Made by a program: the position numbers and the translations under genes
NCBI RefSeq assembly: GCF_002278135.3
Contig: NZ_CP029425.2
Coordinates: forward strand, 8,036,001 to 8,100,000
Reading direction: 5' to 3'
Source: Bradyrhizobium ottawaense
GTDB taxonomy: Bacteria; Pseudomonadota; Alphaproteobacteria; Rhizobiales; Xanthobacteraceae
DNA: 64,000 nt
Notes under the pieces: model-generated
Told to the model about the DNA's origin: nothing
What the model saw: only the letters and a program-made list of their open reading frames with translations
The model's database searches: none
Shown: one piece after another, positions 59,772-64,000 of the stretch
Position numbering within the stretch: position 1 is the first letter of the stretch
How the letters are laid out: every line of letters starts with the position of its first letter

Positions 59772-62544
59772 TCAGGACCTCCTTCTGCTCGACGGAAGTC
59801 ATCTCCGCGTACATCTTAAAAAGATGTTCGAGTCGCTCGGTGTCGTTCTTGAAGGCACGTCCGATGTAAATCTTTTCCAGCGTATCATCGAGCTCAGTAT
59901 GAGCATCGAGAAGAGATTGGGGCATGGTGTCTGGGTCGTAAAGCCAATCAAGTATCTTGCCGGGGTAGCTCTCGCGCGCCGAGATGATGCTCCAAGCATG
60001 ACCTTCGAGCGTAGCCTTTTGGGACGCATCGAGAGGCGGCACCGGAAAGGTGTTATAAACAAGCGTATTTGAATAGCGCGGGTCGGTCTTAAGTCGACCA
60101 GCGACGGCGGTCATCCAGATGACATGGAGCCTTGAGGAAAGAATGCTGAACCAGAATGTTTCCGGGTCGTAGGTAACCTGAACCGTATCCGTCACGATCA
60201 CAGAAGCGTCGAGCATCCCTACGGGGAGATAGAAACGGCGTTCCGTCGTGTAGCGGGGTATGAGCAAGATGCTGTCTTTAGCCTCGTGGACATAGCGGAA
60301 TCGATAAGGGATATGAACTAGCGATCGGGCGACTTCACCGCCCGTGCGGCGATATTCAGCCACTCTTCGAAACCGTTCCGCAAGCTCCGGAATAGAGTTG
60401 GCCTTGGGATAATCCCGGTCGTGAACCCATATGCAATAACGTCTTCCCCCTTGAAAAAAATCGTTGTTGCCGAGTAGTGGACGAAGGAATGCCTCAATCT
60501 CCGGGTTGGCAATAAGGAGTTTGTCGCGCTCGTCGCTCGACAAAATCAGATGACCTCCATCAATCGCCTGGTTTCCGAGAACCAGCTCAGGACGCCCGTC
60601 GGACGGATTCATCAGCTTCTCAACATAGACATCTTCATTCTCAGTGAGATAGGCCGATATGTTGTTGACTCGTTTTCGGTTGACATCGTCGTATAAGAAT
60701 TTTGGCGCTTTTGACTTAAGTGTAAGGCCCACGATGATGCAGCTAACAGCAGCGTTATTCTTGGCGTTGTTTCGCCACTTAAAGGGATGGTGCGCGAAAG
60801 CAATCTCGACGCCCCTTGACCTGAGCTGCTTCCAAAAAAGGGAGACTGACTGACCTTGGCAGATTGAACTGGTGGCCACAAAGCCGGCCGCTGAGTTCGT
60901 TGACTGCATGAACTGGGCGGCTTTTTCAAACCAACAGCAAACGTAATCGAGACTGTTGACGCCCTCATAGTCTGGCATGCAGTGCCGCATATCGTCCTTT
61001 TGAGCTTTGGTTTGTTCGCGCGCTCCTTCAAATTGCGGGTTCCCGACCACAAAGATTTCGGCTTCCTCGTCCGGTACTTGCTCGGTCGCGTGGACCTTCT
61101 CCACGCGCGCCAAATCAAAAATCTTTTCCTTTTGAACCGTCTTCATCGGCCGAGGGCATACCTGAAGCCAATCAAGCCTTAAGGCGTTGCCGCAGACGAT
61201 GTGGCCGCCCTCCCTGAGGGGGAAGCTCTTCGGCGCTTCGCCGAACAGACTCTTGAACCGTTGGTTCATCTGGTATTCGGCGATCCAGAGCGAAAGCTTG
61301 GTCGTCTCCACTGCGAAGTCTGCTAATTCGATTCCATAGAAGTTGGAAAGCTTGACTCCGCTTTGCTCGCGCCACGTCGTCTGTCCTCCGCCAATCTCGT
61401 CGAGGCGCTGAAAGACACGCATCTCCAGCGAGCGCAATTCGCGGTACGCAATGATCAGAAAATTGCCGGAGCCGCAGGCGGGATCGAACACGCGGATTTT
61501 CGAAATGCGCGTCAGGAGCTTTCGTAGCAGTGAGCGTTCTTCGCGGTGACCTCGCGCGCGCTCAAACTCTTCTTCGAGTGACATCAGGAAGAGGGGCTGC
61601 AATACCTTCATGATGTTCGGCACGGACGTGTAATGCATGCCGAGGTCGCCGCGCATGTCGGTATCGACGACAGCCTGGATCATCGATCCGAAGATGTCGG
61701 GATTGATCTCGCGCCAGTCGAGTTGAGCGGCCTCGACCAGCATGCGTTTGGCGCGCCGATTGAAGGCGGGCACCTCCGTGCTGTCCGCGAAGAGACCGCC
61801 GTTCACGTAAGGGAAAGCTCGAATATGTGCGGGCACCTCACCACGACGGTCGTCGGGAACGTTCATCACGTCGAACAACCGCTTCAAAAGGTCTTGAAGA
61901 TGCTCGCCGTCACTCCCTCCATGATCGCTGATGGTTTTGACGAAGAGGTCTTGGTCAAAACCGCCGGTGTCCTCGGCGAACATACAGAAGAGGATGCGCG
62001 TCAGAAAGAGATTGAGAACGTGCCGCTTCTCGGGAACGAGCCAATCGGGGTTATGAAGTTCGATTTCGTCATGGAGCTTAGCGAGGCGGCCGGCAGCCTT
62101 GATGTCGGCCGGGTTCTCCGCGACCGCTTCATATTTCTCGATGCCGGCGAGCGGCAGGAAGAAGTCGAAGCAATCGTTGAGCTTGTCGAAGTCACAGTGG
62201 CAGGTGTCGTCGGTCTTGGTGTCGTAGGCGGCAACCTCGTGCCCATCGGTCGCAAGAAGGAAGCGCGGCTTCTGCGTTTTTGCGGCCTTGCTTTCCCTGA
62301 GCTGGTCCAGTGTCTCTGCAACTTTTCCGACTGGCGCGGCGCGGTAATAAAGCTTTCGCGACCAGAGCACATCGCTCGGCTTCTCGCCCTTATTTTGGGT
62401 GCCTGAGCGCAACTTCGTGAGTGTCGCCTTGGGAGCGTTGTAGACTTCCAGCATTCGGAACGCGAACTCGCCTTGGTCAAATGGCTCCCTCACGAGGTCG
62501 GCAAGCTGCATTACGATTTCGGCGATGTTCATCCGGCACAGCAT
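59764..62544 (-). CDS. MmeI-like DNA adenine methyltransferase (class I SAM-dependent)
   Basis: The 926-residue protein follows the MmeI-family order. It has an N-terminal domain (PRFLLATDGHEVAAYDTKT, FFLPLAGIEKYEA), a helical spacer, the methylase core with SAM-binding DPACGSGNF (354-362) and a catalytic motif written NPQF (502-505) instead of NPPY/F, a target-recognition part, and a C-terminal domain (KTDPRYSNTLVYNTFPVPPL). The fused PD-(D/E)xK nuclease of MmeI is not visible at the N-terminus. It should modify adenine at a specific site. ATG 62532 is an alternative start. It heads the four-gene operon. Confidence 0.88.
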   Translation of the reverse strand: MLCRMNIAEIVMQLADLVREPFDQGEFAFRMLEVYNAPKATLTKLRSGTQNKGEKPSDVLWSRKLYYRAAPVGKVAETLDQLRESKAAKTQKPRFLLATDGHEVAAYDTKTDDTCHCDFDKLNDCFDFFLPLAGIEKYEAVAENPADIKAAGRLAKLHDEIELHNPDWLVPEKRHVLNLFLTRILFCMFAEDTGGFDQDLFVKTISDHGGSDGEHLQDLLKRLFDVMNVPDDRRGEVPAHIRAFPYVNGGLFADSTEVPAFNRRAKRMLVEAAQLDWREINPDIFGSMIQAVVDTDMRGDLGMHYTSVPNIMKVLQPLFLMSLEEEFERARGHREERSLLRKLLTRISKIRVFDPACGSGNFLIIAYRELRSLEMRVFQRLDEIGGGQTTWREQSGVKLSNFYGIELADFAVETTKLSLWIAEYQMNQRFKSLFGEAPKSFPLREGGHIVCGNALRLDWLQVCPRPMKTVQKEKIFDLARVEKVHATEQVPDEEAEIFVVGNPQFEGAREQTKAQKDDMRHCMPDYEGVNSLDYVCCWFEKAAQFMQSTNSAAGFVATSSICQGQSVSLFWKQLRSRGVEIAFAHHPFKWRNNAKNNAAVSCIIVGLTLKSKAPKFLYDDVNRKRVNNISAYLTENEDVYVEKLMNPSDGRPELVLGNQAIDGGHLILSSDERDKLLIANPEIEAFLRPLLGNNDFFQGGRRYCIWVHDRDYPKANSIPELAERFRRVAEYRRTGGEVARSLVHIPYRFRYVHEAKDSILLIPRYTTERRFYLPVGMLDASVIVTDTVQVTYDPETFWFSILSSRLHVIWMTAVAGRLKTDPRYSNTLVYNTFPVPPLDASQKATLEGHAWSIISARESYPGKILDWLYDPDTMPQSLLDAHTELDDTLEKIYIGRAFKNDTERLEHLFKMYAEMTSVEQKEVLSA

Positions 62545-62714
62545 TCATAGGTAGGGGCGCACGCAGCGTTGCTCGGCATTTAGCGCCTTTGGGTGACGCA
62601 TCTCGAAACGCGCGGCGTCCAGGGAATCTTCCGAAAGAATATACGCTAAGTATAACGCAAGGTCCAACGGGGGCCTGTACCTCTTTGCAAGCAGGCCGCC
62701 CATCGCACGGGTCT

Positions 62715-63596
62715 TTACACTAGCTGCCTATCGACGATTTCGCCTTGTGTGATGAACAGCCGGTTGATTTTCCGATCCTTGATCGTGGGCTGCGCAACGA
62801 CCCTAAGGGTAAGCCCCTCATTGAGTGCCCTGGTGTATATGTTTCCCGGCTTCAAAAGCTCATCGTCTGCGATCTTTCCGGAGACGATCTTCTTCTTTGG
62901 CGCGTTCAGGATTTCGACACGGCAGGCCCCATTCGTTTTGAAGACGCCGTGAATGCGAACAACATACTCCTCTTTTTCACCGAGACTGAGCATGTCCGGC
63001 GATCTGAGCACTTCCGCTGCCGGCTCGTCTATTACATTAGCGACGCTGGCCCCACCGATCTGCATGTGATTGACGGTCCTTCCGACAGGGTCGGGAAGCT
63101 GCCTGATCGAGGCTCGGTTCTCGCGTGCCATCGTTGTGATCATACGCTGTAGCCAAGCCTTATCCCGCATATGACCTTCGTGAACCTGCTTCGCGAACTC
63201 GTGGTGGGTCATGGCAAGTTCGTGGATACGATCGACGGCGTTGTTGCTGTCCTTCTTTGAAAGGACCTTGTCGATTACCGCCTTGATCGAAAGTTCGATG
63301 AACTTCTTCGCGACTGTAATGAGGATCGGACTGTAAAGCGGAAGCTGACCAGAATTGGAGATCGCAAAGATTTCTTGTAGCAAACCGTTCTCGCGGCTCG
63401 GTCCCACACAGAATCTTATGTGGTAGGAGCGCGGATCGTGTGTGATGTTCTCCCAAAAGAGTTCGTGACAGATGCTATTGGCGAGCTTAGTTGCGCCGAT
63501 GAGTGATCGACCGAATTGCTGAGCGTCCACGAAATGCTGATCGGCAAGCAGTCCTCTGTACGCAATAGGTATCGGCTCAAAAAGTGGTTCTGGCAT
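62715..63596 (-). CDS. Uncharacterised protein upstream of the defence operon
   Basis: The 293-residue protein begins MPEPLFEPIPIAYRGLLADQ, contains a helical middle with YSPILITVAKKFIELSIKAV, and a beta-rich C-terminus (YVVRIHGVFKTNGACRVEIL, TRALNEGLTLRVVAQPTIKD). GGGGGG lies just before ATG 63596. It is 170 bp upstream of the methyltransferase in the same direction. No domain is recognised. Position suggests a defence-associated or sensor role, as inference only. Confidence 0.65.
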   Translation of the reverse strand: MPEPLFEPIPIAYRGLLADQHFVDAQQFGRSLIGATKLANSICHELFWENITHDPRSYHIRFCVGPSRENGLLQEIFAISNSGQLPLYSPILITVAKKFIELSIKAVIDKVLSKKDSNNAVDRIHELAMTHHEFAKQVHEGHMRDKAWLQRMITTMARENRASIRQLPDPVGRTVNHMQIGGASVANVIDEPAAEVLRSPDMLSLGEKEEYVVRIHGVFKTNGACRVEILNAPKKKIVSGKIADDELLKPGNIYTRALNEGLTLRVVAQPTIKDRKINRLFITQGEIVDRQLV

Positions 63597-63597
63597 T

Positions 63598-63792
63598 CTA
63601 CCCCCCGTTGATCAAGCACCCTATCCATCCTAACCTCAAGCTGCCTCGCCATTGAATTATTTCTTCCCGGGCGGCACGCACCCGACCAGCGCGCGCTTCG
63701 TTCGCATGTCCAAAGATGGGAGCCATGACACCCTGGACAACGTCTAGCGCGACCTTCAAATCTGCGTCGGTTGGTACAAAGCCGCGGTGCAT
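63598..63792 (-). CDS. Possible small protein coupled to the 63596 gene
   Basis: A 64-residue frame (MHRGFVPTDADLKVALDVVQ, then GVMAPIFGHANEARAGRVRA) ends one base before the ATG of the 293-residue gene, an arrangement typical of coupled genes. The frame is open further upstream to about 63903, but no good start codon lies there. There is no recognised domain. The reading is plausible but not certain. Confidence 0.4.
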   Translation of the reverse strand: MHRGFVPTDADLKVALDVVQGVMAPIFGHANEARAGRVRAAREEIIQWRGSLRLGWIGCLINGG

Positions 63793-63903
63793 TGCTGCAC
63801 CGACACCAAGTGTCGCCCGTGTTGGGCCGCGCGCCTCGAAAAACCGTCCTGCATTCCCCTGGATAGCAACGTCGTCGCCCTTCGCGCCTGATTTAGGGAG
63901 CGC

Positions 63904-64000
63904 TCAGACAGCTTGATGCTCTTGTTGATAAGTAGCCGCAAGCCTTGCTCCAGCACGAGTGGGCTGATCAACTGCAACTAAGGCTTGCGGATAGATTTTG
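63904..64000 (-). CDS. Possible 3' end of a gene cut by the right edge
   Basis: A minus-strand frame enters from the right and stops at TGA 63904-63906. It reads KIYPQALVAVDQPTRAGARL followed by AATYQQEHQAV. With 31 codons, I cannot judge the family. It is listed because the neighbouring genes run the same way and the gap would otherwise be empty. Confidence 0.25.
   Translation of the reverse strand, partial: KIYPQALVAVDQPTRAGARLAATYQQEHQAV

Noticed and set aside
55772..62544. DISARM or BREX system
   Set aside because: No DUF1998, phospholipase-D-type nuclease, PglZ or BrxC-like protein is present; only the methylase and helicase themes overlap.

Overview
The window is high-GC alphaproteobacterial DNA, most likely from a Bradyrhizobium or a close relative in the Nitrobacteraceae. 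This rests on gene content and order (a hisD / UPF0262 / low-Mr phosphatase / maf / yacG cluster, a TAXI-type TRAP transporter with DUF1850, many small secreted proteins) and on several families of long palindromic intergenic repeats typical of that group. The species cannot be fixed from the sequence alone.

Positions 1 to about 44.6 kb read as chromosomal backbone. In order they hold: an OmpW porin cut by the left edge with a FixK/FNR-like box upstream; a small lipoprotein; a propionyl-CoA synthetase; two TPR/LprI-like secreted proteins; a Na+/H+ antiporter; an SDR; a TAXI receptor, fused TRAP permease and DUF1850 operon; small secreted proteins; a frameshifted NUDIX gene; a thioesterase; an aldo/keto reductase with a TTC38-like protein; an oleate hydratase with an acyl-CoA ligase; a cysteine hydrolase; an amine oxidase with a RibD-like reductase; a nitrobindin-like protein; a tiny secreted peptide with four VRDHR repeats; a GGDEF-EAL protein; a DUF2182/DUF1326 pair; tRNA-Phe; the yacG-maf-phosphatase-UPF0262-hisD-DUF2948 cluster; an SDR/TetR divergent pair with a palindromic operator; an alpha/beta hydrolase; an EthD protein; and a three-domain cyclic-nucleotide/FAD oxidoreductase.

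From tRNA-Thr(GGT) at 44945-45019 to the right edge the window is an integrative element. A tyrosine integrase starts 73 bp after the tRNA. It is followed by small genes of unknown function, one very large tail tape-measure protein with no other recognisable virion gene, a serine recombinase, ribbon-helix-helix proteins, a winged-helix replication-like protein whose coding sequence carries 22-bp phased repeats, and several terminators that read on the minus strand. No second attachment site is visible, so the element continues past 64000.

The cargo at 55.7-62.5 kb is the most notable part. It is a minus-strand operon encoding an MmeI-like DNA adenine methyltransferase without a visible fused nuclease motif, a DEAD/DEAH-type helicase, a GIY-YIG (T5orf172-type) nuclease and a uracil-DNA-glycosylase-fold protein. 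Gene order, overlaps and family content suggest a multi-subunit restriction or anti-phage system in which cleavage is supplied in trans. Two uncharacterised genes (62715-63792) lie just upstream on the same strand and may belong to it. The defence role is an inference from families and context.
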